Assembly (NCBI GenBank): GCA_944382965.1 | Contig: CALWOA010000006.1 | Span: 1-64,000, forward strand | Source: an uncultured Oscillospiraceae bacterium | GTDB taxonomy: Bacteria; Bacillota; Clostridia; Oscillospirales; Oscillospiraceae | DNA length: 64,000 bases | Direction of reading: 5' to 3' | Part shown: piece by piece, positions 33,679-41,715 of the stretch | Numbering within the stretch: position 1 is the first letter of the stretch | How the letters are laid out: each line of letters begins with the position of its first letter | Translations under genes and position numbers: made by a program | Notes under the pieces: model-generated | Databases searched by the model: none | Seen by the model: the letters and a program-made list of their open reading frames with translations, nothing else | Told to the model about the DNA's origin: nothing

Positions 33679-35123
33679 TTCAAGGCACCATGTCCAACGC
33701 TGGCAAAAGTCTGCTCTGCGCCGGACTGTGCCGGATTTTCAAGCAGGACGGCTACCGGGTAGCCCCCTTCAAAAGCCAGAATATGGCCCTGAACTCCTTC
33801 ATCACCGCAGATGGCGGCGAAATGGGCCGGGCCCAGGTGGTGCAGGCGGAAGCGGCAGGCATTGCCCCGGATGTGCGGATGAACCCCATTCTGCTCAAGC
33901 CCACCACCGACGTAGGCAGCCAGGTCATTGTGAACGGTCAGGTTCAGGGAAACATGAAGGCTATGGAATACTACCGCCGTAAGCGGGAATTCCTGCCTGC
34001 CGTCATGGAGGCATACCGCTCCCTGGAGGAAGAATATGATATTATCGTCATCGAAGGTGCCGGCAGTCCTGCGGAAATCAACCTGAAGCAGGAAGACCTG
34101 GTAAACATGGGTCTTGCCAAAATGGTGGATGCTCCTGTGCTGCTGGTGGGCGACATTGACCGGGGCGGAGTATTTGCCCAGCTGTACGGCACGGTTGCCC
34201 TGCTGGAGCCGGAGGAACGGGATAGAATCAAGGGCACTGTGGTGAATAAGTTCCGTGGGGACAAAAGCATTCTGGAGCCGGGCCTGAAAACCCTGGAAAA
34301 CCTTTGCGGTGTTCCGGTGGTGGGTGTGGTTCCCTATGTGCATGTGGATATCGATGACGAGGACAGCCTGTCTCAGCGCTTTGAACGGGACACGGAGCGG
34401 AAACTGGTGGATATCGCCGTGATTCGCTTGCCGCGAATTTCCAACTTTACGGATGTTGCCCCCTTTGAGCGCTATGAGAATGTGTCGGTGCGCTATGTCC
34501 AGTCCCCGGCGGAGCTGTTCGGGGCGGATATGATCCTGATTCCCGGCACCAAAAGCACCATTGCTGATCTGAAATGGCTGCGGCAAAGCGGTCTGGAAGC
34601 GGCGATTCACAAGGCGGCAGCTGCGGGGACCCTGGTTTTCGGCATCTGCGGCGGTTATCAGATGTTGGGAAAGCGGATTTCTGACCCTCAGCAGGTGGAA
34701 GCGGCGGATGTGACGGAAATTGCCGGTATGGGCCTGCTGGATATGGAAACCTGCTTCCAGGGACAGAAGGTCCAGACCCAGACCGAGGGCATCCTGGATG
34801 GCGTTCCCGGAATGCTGGAATGCCTGAACGGGCGCAGCTATGTGGGTTACGAAATCCACATGGGCCGCAGCAGCCAGCCCCAGGCTCCCCTGGTGGGAAA
34901 AGGCAGTGTTTACGGCAGTTATATCCACGGTATTTTTGACGCGCCCGGCATTGCCCAGGGGATTCTGGAAGCCCTCTGCCGGAAAAAGGGTGTACAGCTG
35001 GGAGCGCTGGAATCTTTTGACCCTGCGGCGTATAAAGAGCGGCAGTATGACCTGCTGGCCCAGAGCCTGCGTCAAGGGCTGGACATGGAGCGAATCTATC
35101 GGATACTGAACCGGGAGGAATAA
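33660..35123 (+). CDS. cbiP: Cobyric acid synthase
   Basis: A 487-residue CbiP/CobQ. It has the P-loop-like [76 protein letters not shown], then a glutaminase domain with Cys330 in [11 protein letters not shown] and GYEIHMGRS with [10 protein letters not shown]. It makes the last four side-chain amides. TTT-free tight overlap with cobD; SD GGAAAGGAG. Confidence 0.95.
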   Translation: MAKNIMIQGTMSNAGKSLLCAGLCRIFKQDGYRVAPFKSQNMALNSFITADGGEMGRAQVVQAEAAGIAPDVRMNPILLKPTTDVGSQVIVNGQVQGNMKAMEYYRRKREFLPAVMEAYRSLEEEYDIIVIEGAGSPAEINLKQEDLVNMGLAKMVDAPVLLVGDIDRGGVFAQLYGTVALLEPEERDRIKGTVVNKFRGDKSILEPGLKTLENLCGVPVVGVVPYVHVDIDDEDSLSQRFERDTERKLVDIAVIRLPRISNFTDVAPFERYENVSVRYVQSPAELFGADMILIPGTKSTIADLKWLRQSGLEAAIHKAAAAGTLVFGICGGYQMLGKRISDPQQVEAADVTEIAGMGLLDMETCFQGQKVQTQTEGILDGVPGMLECLNGRSYVGYEIHMGRSSQPQAPLVGKGSVYGSYIHGIFDAPGIAQGILEALCRKKGVQLGALESFDPAAYKERQYDLLAQSLRQGLDMERIYRILNREE

Positions 35124-35125
35124 CC

Positions 35126-35644
35126 ATGGCGGGACGGATTCACATTTACTGCGGCGACGGCAAAGGCAAAACCACAGCGGCCCTGGGACTGACCCTCAGA
35201 GCCTCGGGAGCGGGAAAACAAGTAGTTTTCACCCAATTCTTCAAGGACGGTTCTTCTTCGGAAATTGAGCCGCTGAAAGCCTTGGAGGGAGTACGGGTGA
35301 TGCACTGCAAAACGGTGCCTGGTTTCTTCTTCTGGATGAGCCGGGAGCAGCAGGAGCAGGCTACCCGGGATTATACCGCTTTGTTTCATCAGGTGGTGGA
35401 AGCAGCCCAGAATGCGGACCTTCTGGTGCTGGACGAAATGATTTCAGCCTGTAATCATGGAGTGGTGCCGCTGGAGGAAGTGGTGTCCTTCCTGAAAACC
35501 AAGCCGGAGCAGCTGGAAGTGGTTCTCACCGGGCGCAATCCGCCCCAGAGCCTTCTGGAACTTGCGGATTATGTCACGGAGATGAAGAAAATCAAGCACC
35601 CCTTCGACGCAGGAATCCCTGCCCGGAAGGGAATTGAATATTAA
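35126..35644 (+). CDS. cobO: Cob(I)yrinic acid a,c-diamide adenosyltransferase (CobO/BtuR type)
   Basis: A 172-residue P-loop protein: IHIYCGDGKGKTTAALGLTLRA (P-loop at ~residues 10-18), VVFTQFFKDG, LLVLDEMISACNHGVV, VVLTGRNPPQSLLELADYVTEM and KHPFDAGIPARKGIEY. It attaches the 5'-deoxyadenosyl group to cobalt. Last gene of the operon, 2 bases after cbiP. Confidence 0.95.
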   Translation: MAGRIHIYCGDGKGKTTAALGLTLRASGAGKQVVFTQFFKDGSSSEIEPLKALEGVRVMHCKTVPGFFFWMSREQQEQATRDYTALFHQVVEAAQNADLLVLDEMISACNHGVVPLEEVVSFLKTKPEQLEVVLTGRNPPQSLLELADYVTEMKKIKHPFDAGIPARKGIEY

Positions 35645-35647
35645 AAT

Positions 35648-35686
35648 ACCACCGCCGGCAGTTTTTTGCCGGCGGTGGTCGCTTTT
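35648..35686. terminator. Bidirectional terminator ending the cobalamin operon
   Basis: A perfect 13-bp stem ACCACCGCCGGCA/TGCCGGCGGTGGT with a T-rich loop, between convergent genes. CGCTTTT follows on the plus strand, and the complement of TTAAAATA follows on the minus strand. Confidence 0.88.
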
Positions 35687-35690
35687 GGGG

Positions 35691-36167
35691 TTATTCTGCT
35701 TTCAGGCTGTAGGTGGTGCCCGGGGTGATGTCGGTCAGGTCCAGGCTGGTGGTGGCGTACTCGCCGTCAATATAGAAGGCCCAGTATTTGCCGTCCTTGT
35801 CCCAGTCCAGGGTGATGCCGTTGACGGTGGTGACGTACAGACCGTACTGTCCTTCCTCACCGGCGATCAGCTCCAGCTCCAACAGAGCTTCGCCCACGGT
35901 TTTCTTGTCGGTGTGAATTTCAAAGCTGGTCTCCTTGCCGTCCAGATCGGTTACGGTAAGGGTGAAAACAGTATTGCCCTCTCCCAGTACGTTGGACTCC
36001 TGGGCATCTTCGGTAGAATCTGTCTGGGCTGCAGCGGTGGTTTCCACAGGAGTGGTTTGCGCAGCAGTGGTTTCAGGGGCGGCAGTGCTTCCGCATCCGC
36101 TCAGGCACAGGGCGAAAAGCAGTACCAGACAGACAAGGACAGACAGTGCTTTGTTCATTTTTTTCAT
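35691..36167 (-). CDS. DUF4430-domain lipoprotein
   Basis: A 158-residue secreted lipoprotein: signal peptide ending LSGC (lipobox), a Thr/Ala/Glu-rich linker, then a DUF4430 domain. That domain shows FTLTVTDLDGKETSFEIHTDKKTVGEALLE, followed by YGLYVTTVNGITLDWDKDGKYWAFYIDGE and YSLKAE. DUF4430 is related to the C-terminal domain of intrinsic factor and transcobalamin. Lying end to end with the B12 operon, a corrinoid-related role is attractive, but the domain is also found elsewhere. I start at ATG 36167, which has AGGAG 10 bases upstream; an ATG 24 bases earlier lacks one. It has its own promoter. Confidence 0.83.
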   Translation of the reverse strand: MKKMNKALSVLVCLVLLFALCLSGCGSTAAPETTAAQTTPVETTAAAQTDSTEDAQESNVLGEGNTVFTLTVTDLDGKETSFEIHTDKKTVGEALLELELIAGEEGQYGLYVTTVNGITLDWDKDGKYWAFYIDGEYATTSLDLTDITPGTTYSLKAE

Positions 36168-36242
36168 AACGTTTTTTCTCCTCATAGTCATGTTTCACCG
36201 CCCCAGGTCAATATTGGGCAGGGTGCTGAAAACAGCCCTCAT

Positions 36243-36271
36243 ATTATACCACGGATAGCGTACAATGTCGA
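36243..36271 (-). promoter_or_regulatory. Promoter of the DUF4430 lipoprotein gene
   Basis: Reverse strand: TCGACA (36271-36266), a 17-base spacer and an extended TGG-TATAAT (-10 at 36248-36243). Confidence 0.75.
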
Positions 36272-36300
36272 TAAGCTTTTAAAAATTTTGTATTTTGCTC

Positions 36301-36329
36301 TTTACAAACGATAAAGCTTATGTTATAAT
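36301..36329 (+). promoter_or_regulatory. Promoter of tRNA-Asp
   Basis: TTTACA (36301-36306), a 17-base spacer and TATAAT (36324-36329), 23 bases before the tRNA. Confidence 0.85.
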
Positions 36330-36352
36330 TCCCAATGTTCTGAATTTCATAT

Positions 36353-36429
36353 GGCCCGGTGGTGCAGTCGGTTAGCACGCCAGCCTGTCACGCTGGAGGT
36401 CGACGGTTCGAGTCCGTTCCGGGTCGCCA
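36353..36429 (+). tRNA. tRNA-Asp (GTC)
   Basis: A 77-base cloverleaf. Acceptor GGCCCGG pairs with CCGGGTC, with one G-U. The anticodon stem CCAGC/GCTGG closes the loop CTGTCAC with anticodon GTC at 36387-36389. The T-arm has GTTCGAGTC, the discriminator base is G, and CCA is encoded. It is a single gene, not a cluster. Confidence 0.97.
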
Positions 36430-36432
36430 AGA

Positions 36433-36466
36433 AAAACAGCCATCCAATCGGGGTGGCTGTTTTCTT
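36433..36466. terminator. Terminator shared by tRNA-Asp and the acyltransferase gene
   Basis: Stem AAAACAGCCATCC/GGGTGGCTGTTTT with a 5-base loop and flanking A/T runs, usable from both sides. Confidence 0.9.
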
Positions 36467-36473
36467 ATACTAC

Positions 36474-37544
36474 TTATTTTCTGCGAAAGTGTTTCTTGAT
36501 AAATCTGGACAGACCTTCAAAAATACCCGCAGCGATCAGAGAAATTGTCGCAATCACCAAAGGCTCCAGATAACCTCCCGCTTTGGGGAATATGATCAGA
36601 AACGGTTCCCGGAAGAAATCCCCAAAGACCAGGTATAGGGGCAGATGCAGCAGATAAAGCCACATGGACAGCGCTCCCAATGTACGTGCAGTCTTTTCAC
36701 GCAGGAAAGGAACCTGAGGATGGGAGACCATCAGAAGCATCAGTGCGGCAACTTCGAAAATGGTTCCAAAGGGAACAGTTCCAATCCCCAGAGAGTCCCA
36801 CTGCAGGACGCTCAGCAGCATACCCAAGACCATTACTACCACCAGTTTCCAGGCGGAAGAAGTGAAGATGCGGAGAATCTGCTCCTGATATTGATGGATA
36901 AACAGACCCGATGCAAACAGCGGCAGACCAAAGAACCAACCGTTGCGCATATGGATTCCCAATTCCATGGCTCCGGATGCCGATGCAATTACATCCAGGG
37001 TAAAGAAAATGGAAAACAGAGCACAGCCCAAAACATAAAACCCCAGATAATTTGTGCGGCACTCCTCCTGAAACCGTACAAACAGCCAGAATACCAGGTA
37101 GCACACCATCATGGCACACAAATACCACAGATGTCCGGTATAAGGAGGAATCTGCAGAATCAGCAGCCGCAGAAGTTCATCGGATTCCGGGATTAGCGTG
37201 ATCAAATGGGCAATGGTGCTGCCACCTTTGAGCTCAATGCTGACGCAAGTACAAAATTGACGAAACAGCGCACCGGTCAGAAACAGCGTGAGAATATGCT
37301 TCAATCGGCGCAGAACTTGCCTGCTGGTGGCCTGATAGTTAAAATATCCCGATATCATGAAAAACATCGGAACTGCGAACCGGGCCAGACAATCAACCAA
37401 GCCACCCAATCTTCCGGGGAAGGGCGCGTGAATGAAGACCACAAAAAAGGATGCAATAAATTTGCAAAGCTCCATCGTTTGATTGCGCTTTGGGATGACG
37501 CTGGATTTGACGGGGGTATCCGCAGATACAGCAATGGCGGACAT
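36474..37544 (-). CDS. Acyltransferase family 3 membrane protein
   Basis: A 356-residue polytopic protein with about ten helices, of the OafA/YrhL acyltransferase group. It has RNQTMELCKFIASFFVVFIHAPF (the helix-1 catalytic His region), a second conserved RFAVPMFFMISGYF, and a central HLWYLCAMMVCYLVFW. Such proteins O-acetylate or succinylate exported polysaccharides or peptidoglycan. The start follows AAGAGGAGGAAAA. It stands alone with its own promoter. Its base composition looks more AT-rich than neighbouring metabolic genes, as is usual for envelope-modification genes that move between strains. Confidence 0.85.
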   Translation of the reverse strand: MSAIAVSADTPVKSSVIPKRNQTMELCKFIASFFVVFIHAPFPGRLGGLVDCLARFAVPMFFMISGYFNYQATSRQVLRRLKHILTLFLTGALFRQFCTCVSIELKGGSTIAHLITLIPESDELLRLLILQIPPYTGHLWYLCAMMVCYLVFWLFVRFQEECRTNYLGFYVLGCALFSIFFTLDVIASASGAMELGIHMRNGWFFGLPLFASGLFIHQYQEQILRIFTSSAWKLVVVMVLGMLLSVLQWDSLGIGTVPFGTIFEVAALMLLMVSHPQVPFLREKTARTLGALSMWLYLLHLPLYLVFGDFFREPFLIIFPKAGGYLEPLVIATISLIAAGIFEGLSRFIKKHFRRK

Positions 37545-37592
37545 AATTTTCCTCCTCTTTCTTATGTAGATGAATCAAGGGAATACGAAGAA

Positions 37593-37621
37593 ATTTTACA
37601 ATACAACTGTGCATTTTGCAA
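37593..37621 (-). promoter_or_regulatory. Promoter of the acyltransferase gene
   Basis: Reverse strand: TTGCAA (37621-37616), a 17-base spacer and TAAAAT (37598-37593). Confidence 0.6.
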
Positions 37622-37630
37622 GGGCTTCAG

Positions 37631-37674
37631 AAAAACAGCAGGCATCGTCCGGTCGAGGGGCGATGCCTGCGTTT
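37631..37674 (-). terminator. Terminator after nrdG
   Basis: 10-bp stem GCAGGCATCG/CGATGCCTGC with flanking A5 and T5 runs, directly beyond the nrdG stop. Confidence 0.85.
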
Positions 37675-38187
37675 TTAGTATTCTCCCAGCCAGCGGCCGG
37701 CGGTGGTTTCTACGGCTTTTCCGGCGGCAAGGCTTTTGGGCACATCCAGAATCCGCTGGTTTTTGCTGCCCCGGAAGGAAATTTCCAGGCTTTTCTGCTC
37801 CAGAAGGAAGGGGCCGTCGATGAGAATGTCAATGGCTTCCAGAAGCTTACGCTGCTCCGGCGTACCTGTCAGCAGCTGCTCGAAGGTGTAGCCGGTGTAG
37901 GATGCTACCTCGTACCCCGCCTCCTTGAGAAGGTGCGCCAGCCGGGCAAATCCCGCTGCCTGGGCAAAAGGCTCCCCGCCGGAGAAGGTCACGCCCCGGC
38001 ACAGAGGATTGGAGCGGGCAATCTCCACAATGGTTTCTTCCTCCATGGGGGTGCCGCCCTGGAAGGGCCAGGTTTCCGGGTTGTGACAGCCGTTGCAGTG
38101 GTGGGGGCATCCCTGACTGAATACGCACAGCCGGATGCCGGGCCCGTCTACAATGCTGTCGCTGACGATACCGCTTAACTTAAGCAT
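37675..38187 (-). CDS. nrdG: Anaerobic ribonucleotide reductase activase NrdG
   Basis: A 170-residue radical-SAM enzyme with CPHHCNGCHNPETW (Cys27, Cys31, Cys34 bind the [4Fe-4S] cluster), DGPGIRL before it and FSGGEPFAQ after. It generates the glycyl radical on the class III ribonucleotide reductase. It overlaps the end of the radical mini-gene by 8 bases, so the two are translated together. Length is normal for the family. Confidence 0.95.
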   Translation of the reverse strand: MLKLSGIVSDSIVDGPGIRLCVFSQGCPHHCNGCHNPETWPFQGGTPMEEETIVEIARSNPLCRGVTFSGGEPFAQAAGFARLAHLLKEAGYEVASYTGYTFEQLLTGTPEQRKLLEAIDILIDGPFLLEQKSLEISFRGSKNQRILDVPKSLAAGKAVETTAGRWLGEY

Positions 38188-38341
38188 GGCCGTTCATGCT
38201 GTGCTTGACCCGGTCCCGCTCCTCGGCCCGCTTGGCGTCGTTCCACTTGTCCATGGTGCCGACCAGGTAGCCGGTGATCCGGCGGATGCGCTCAAAGCCA
38301 ACACCCTGTCCTAGCTTTTCACTCGTGCTCTTTACAGTCAT
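38180..38341 (-). CDS. Separate glycyl-radical C-terminal peptide of class III ribonucleotide reductase
   Basis: A 53-residue peptide. Residues 18-47 (ERIRRITGYLVGTMDKWNDAKRAEERDRVKH region) follow the pattern of the NrdD glycyl-radical loop, R-x-x-G-Y, then W/F-N, K-R and E-x-x-x-R. Gly24 in RITGYL would carry the radical. The NrdD protein encoded just upstream ends after its zinc finger and lacks this loop, so the mini-gene supplies the missing part. Start ATG 38341 follows AGGAGGG at 6-base spacing. It is out of frame with nrdD and 25 bases from its stop, so readthrough is excluded. NrdG must act on this peptide (inference). Confidence 0.85.
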   Translation of the reverse strand: MTVKSTSEKLGQGVGFERIRRITGYLVGTMDKWNDAKRAEERDRVKHSMNGHA

Positions 38342-38366
38342 AACAATCCCTCCTGAGATAAAAATT

Positions 38367-40655
38367 TTATTCAATGCCTTGGAATGCAGGCATTTCCGGA
38401 TATTTGCGTCTCAATTCTTCTACCCGCTCCGGCGGAATTTCTTCCCCTTCCCGGCGGCCGCAGCGGGGACACACATCTCCGATGATGCCCACATAGCCGC
38501 AGATGGGGTCCCGGTCTACGGGGTGGTTGATGCTGCCGTAGCCGATGCCAAAATCGTGCATGCAGCGTACCACCGATTCAAAGGCTTCTACGTTCCGGGC
38601 GGTGTCGCCGTCCAGCTCCACATAGCTGATGTGTCCGGCGTTGCACAAGGCGTGGTAGGGAGCTTCCAGCCGGATTTTGTCGTAGACGGAAATGGGGAAC
38701 CACACCGGGATGTGGAAAGAGTTGGTGTAGTATTCTCGGTCGGTAATTCCCGCCAGCTTGCCGTAGCGCTTCTGATCCATCCGGATAAACCGTCCGGACA
38801 GGCCTTCAGCGGGGGTAGCCAGCAGGGTAAAGTTCATCTTGTGTTCCTGAGAGATCCGGTCGCAGAAGGAACGCATGAATCCGATGATCTCCAGACCCTT
38901 CTTCTGCATGTCCTCGCTTTCCCCGTGGTGGTGGCCATACAGCGCCGTCAGCGTTTCCGCCAGGCCGATGAAGCCGATGGACAGCGTGCCGTGCTTCAGT
39001 ACTTCCCGCAGGTTGTCCTGCAGGGACAGCTTGTCCGAATCCAGCCAAACGCCCTGGCCCATCAGGAAGGGGTAGTTGTAGATATGCTTGTTGGCCTGAA
39101 TCTCGAACCGGTCCAGCAGCTGCTGGGCGACCAGCTCCAGCATGTGTTCCAGGCTGTCATAGAACTTCTTCTCATCTCCGCCGCTTTCAATGGCCAGCCG
39201 AGGCAGGTTGATGGAGGTGAAGGACAGGTTACCACGGGAGTAGGCAATCTGCCGGGTAGGGTCGTAGACATTGGCCATAACTCGGGTACGGCAGCCCATG
39301 GTGGCAACCTCGGTTTCCGGATGCCCGGGAACGTAGTATTGCAGGTTGAAGGGGGAGTCCAGGAACGTATAGTTGGGGAACAGCCGCTTGGCGCTGACCT
39401 TGCAGCTTAAGCGGAACAGATCATAGTTGGGGTCGCCTTCGTTGTAGTTGACACCTTCTTTGACCTTGAAGATGTGGATGGGGAAAATGCAGGTTTCCCC
39501 GTGTCCCAGTCCTGCGTCCAAAGCAAGCAGGATGTTGCGGATAACCATCCGGCCTTCCGGGGTGGTGTCGGTACCGTAGTTAATGGAGGAGAAGGGGGTC
39601 TGGGCACCGGCACGGGAGTGCATGGTGTTCAGGTTGTGGACAAAGCCTTCCATGGCCTGCTTGGTATCCCGGTCAGCTTTGGCGTAGGCTCGGGTAGAAG
39701 CCCGGGTAATGAGCTTCCAGGCTTTTTCCTTGTCCATGTGGTACTGCTGGCACAATCCCAGGGCAACGGCGCTGAGGTAGGTGTCACTGCTCTCCAGCCG
39801 GGCAGTTTCGCCGGTCATTTCTTCCGCCTGGGCAATGATGGCAGTTACAGTGGCATCTTCATCCGTCAGATCCAGATAATCTTCCAGAGCATCCCGCAGC
39901 CGGCGGGTAAAGGCTTTGCGGTAGGTCTTTGCCACGCCTTCTGCCATGCCATAGTCAAAGTTGGGAATGGACTGACCGCCGTGCTGGTCGTTCTGGTTGC
40001 TCTGGATGGCGATGGCAGCCAGGGCGGCATAGCTCTGAATGCTCTGAGGCTCCCGCAGATAACCGTGACCGGTGGAGAATCCGCCGTGGAACAATTTCAG
40101 AATGTCGATCTGGCAGCAGGTTGTGGTCAGGGAGTAGAAGTCAAAGTCATGGATGTGGATGTCGCCTTCCCGGTAAGCTTTGGCGTGTTCCGGGCGGAGC
40201 AGGTACATCTCGTTATATGCCTTGGCTCCGGCGGCGCCGATTTGCAGCATGGCGCCCATGGCGGTGTTGCCGTCGATATTGGCATTGTCCCGCTTCATGT
40301 CGCTGACCCGGGCATCGGTGTTGGTGATTTCATCGATGGTTTTCATCAGGCTGGTGTTGGCCTCTCTGGCTCGGGTCCGATTGGCCCGGTAGAGGATATA
40401 GGCCTTGGCGGCGGCGCTGAAGCCATGGTTCATCAGCTGGCGTTCCACGGCATCCTGAATGGCTTCGATGTTAGGGGCCTGGGCGGAGAAATGGGCTTCC
40501 AGTTCCCGCTGGACATCGTTGGCAACTCGGGCGGCATCCGATGCGTCACCGTCCTGGGCGGCTTCCATGGAGCGCAAAATGGCGGCGGCAATCTTGTGCT
40601 GGTCAAACAAGACCACTCTGCCATCTCGCTTGATAATGCTGGTAATCATAGGCAT
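38367..40655 (-). CDS. nrdD: Anaerobic ribonucleoside-triphosphate reductase NrdD, lacking its glycyl-radical end
   Basis: A ~762-residue protein with an N-terminal ATP-cone (ITSIIKRDGRVVLFDQHKIAAAI), the 10-stranded barrel body (EGDIHIHDFDFY, NDQHGGQSIPNFDYGMA, SSINYGTDTTPEGRM) and a zinc-finger-like end CGYVGIIGDVCPRCG. It reduces NTPs to dNTPs without oxygen. It stops soon after the finger (PAFQGIE), with no RVxGY radical loop; that part is in the next small gene. The finger shows three cysteines rather than four, the first CxxC being DPIC. ATG 40655 and ATG 40649 are both plausible starts. NrdR boxes lie upstream. Confidence 0.94.
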   Translation of the reverse strand: MPMITSIIKRDGRVVLFDQHKIAAAILRSMEAAQDGDASDAARVANDVQRELEAHFSAQAPNIEAIQDAVERQLMNHGFSAAAKAYILYRANRTRAREANTSLMKTIDEITNTDARVSDMKRDNANIDGNTAMGAMLQIGAAGAKAYNEMYLLRPEHAKAYREGDIHIHDFDFYSLTTTCCQIDILKLFHGGFSTGHGYLREPQSIQSYAALAAIAIQSNQNDQHGGQSIPNFDYGMAEGVAKTYRKAFTRRLRDALEDYLDLTDEDATVTAIIAQAEEMTGETARLESSDTYLSAVALGLCQQYHMDKEKAWKLITRASTRAYAKADRDTKQAMEGFVHNLNTMHSRAGAQTPFSSINYGTDTTPEGRMVIRNILLALDAGLGHGETCIFPIHIFKVKEGVNYNEGDPNYDLFRLSCKVSAKRLFPNYTFLDSPFNLQYYVPGHPETEVATMGCRTRVMANVYDPTRQIAYSRGNLSFTSINLPRLAIESGGDEKKFYDSLEHMLELVAQQLLDRFEIQANKHIYNYPFLMGQGVWLDSDKLSLQDNLREVLKHGTLSIGFIGLAETLTALYGHHHGESEDMQKKGLEIIGFMRSFCDRISQEHKMNFTLLATPAEGLSGRFIRMDQKRYGKLAGITDREYYTNSFHIPVWFPISVYDKIRLEAPYHALCNAGHISYVELDGDTARNVEAFESVVRCMHDFGIGYGSINHPVDRDPICGYVGIIGDVCPRCGRREGEEIPPERVEELRRKYPEMPAFQGIE

Positions 40656-40710
40656 AAATCCTGCCTTTCTGAAGAAATTGGAGGAGCAAAATGCTGATAT
40701 TTCAAATGAA

Positions 40711-40726
40711 ACACTATATATTGTGT
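40711..40726 (-). promoter_or_regulatory. NrdR box 1
   Basis: ACACTATATATTGTGT, a near-exact fit to the NrdR consensus ACACwATATwTwGTGT. It lies 56 bases upstream of nrdD. Confidence 0.93.
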
Positions 40727-40742
40727 TCTTGAAGAAAAACCT

Positions 40743-40758
40743 CCACAATATATTGCCA
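40743..40758 (-). promoter_or_regulatory. NrdR box 2
   Basis: CCACAATATATTGCCA keeps the CwATATwTwG-type core. It begins 32 bases from box 1, that is three helical turns, the spacing expected for paired NrdR boxes. Confidence 0.88.
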
Positions 40759-40892
40759 CAACTGGTGCCGTTTGTCAAGAGAAAAAGAATCTCTGCGTCC
40801 CTGGGGAAGGTGGTTTACGGGGCGGTTATGCTCACTCTTTCGCCGGCTTTGGATATCATACAACCTATTGTGCCCAATAAACGCCACTTTTC

Positions 40893-40926
40893 AAAAAAAT
40901 TACGGCAGTGCATTTGCACTGCCGTA
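40893..40926 (-). terminator. Terminator after the APH-like kinase gene
   Basis: A perfect 11-bp stem ACGGCAGTGCA/TGCACTGCCGT with a 2-base gap (TT) between arms, followed on the reverse strand by TAATTTTTTT. The rest of the 40656-40929 gap holds the NrdR boxes and nothing else recognisable. Confidence 0.88.
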
Positions 40927-40929
40927 TGA

Positions 40930-41715
40930 TTATCCAAATACTTCAAAGGCTGCTACGGTGCGCAGCAGTTCCGGCTCCACCCGCTCCCGGCCGTAGGCAT
41001 CGAGAAAACGGTCATAGAAGGCGTTGGTTTTCAAGTTGAAAAACAAGGCCCATACGCCCCAGAACAGGTCGATGTGCCGATCTCCCACACCGGCACAGTC
41101 CAGATCCAGAAAGCCGGAGAAACGCCAATGATCCAGCATAATGTTGGGAAGGCAATAATCGCCGTGAATCAGGGTGTCGGAGCGAAGGGCGCTGCTGCCT
41201 TCCTCTACCACCGCCCAGGCTTCCTCCCGGGAGGCAAATCCCCACTCTCCAGGGAACAGGTCTGGGTCATAGTTTCCCGCCTGATAATTGCGCTGGGCGG
41301 TTTGGCGATAGGTGCGGCAACGGTCGGGAACAGGACAGCCGGTAAAATCCTGGTCGTGAAGCTGCCGCAGCAGGCAGGCCAGGGTGTCGCACAGCCGCTT
41401 GGGGTTTTGCAGATATTCGGGGAAGACGCAGTCCTCTCCCGGGAGCTTCCGGGTCAGCAGCCAGTCCTGGTCCAGGGAGCGGTAGGTCAGTACTTCCGCG
41501 GCAAGGCGCTTCCCGTGAAAATACCGGGTCATGTCCGCTTCGGTTTTCAGGGTGCCGGCCGGAGCAGTTTTCAGGTACATGCCTCCGTCTGCTTCCAGAT
41601 AATACACCCGGGCTGCGGGAGAACAGCTGCTGTCGTTGACCTTCCCCTTTTCCAGCAGAGGACGAAATTCCGGAGGGAAGGCATCAAGTTCCGGACGGAT
41701 TTGGGTTCGCTTCAT
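40930..41715 (-). CDS. APH(3')-like small-molecule kinase
   Basis: A 261-residue protein of the aminoglycoside phosphotransferase fold. The catalytic loop is LIHGDYCLPNIMLD, then SGFLDLDCAGVGDRHIDLFW, where the second Asp binds Mg. The layout is closest to APH(3') enzymes. Chromosomal relatives phosphorylate many small alcohols, and nothing here proves an antibiotic substrate. Start ATG 41715 is set by AGGAGGAA and overlaps the upstream deacylase gene by 32 bases. Last gene of a four-gene operon. Confidence 0.8.
   Translation of the reverse strand: MKRTQIRPELDAFPPEFRPLLEKGKVNDSSCSPAARVYYLEADGGMYLKTAPAGTLKTEADMTRYFHGKRLAAEVLTYRSLDQDWLLTRKLPGEDCVFPEYLQNPKRLCDTLACLLRQLHDQDFTGCPVPDRCRTYRQTAQRNYQAGNYDPDLFPGEWGFASREEAWAVVEEGSSALRSDTLIHGDYCLPNIMLDHWRFSGFLDLDCAGVGDRHIDLFWGVWALFFNLKTNAFYDRFLDAYGRERVEPELLRTVAAFEVFG

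Noticed and set aside
38342..38366. Readthrough or frameshift joining nrdD to the radical mini-gene
   Set aside because: The mini-gene is in another frame with 25 bases between and its own AGGAGGG site. No slippery sequence is seen.
40930..41715. Calling the APH-like protein an aminoglycoside-resistance gene
   Set aside because: The fold has many chromosomal members with other substrates. Context and sequence do not show an antibiotic substrate.
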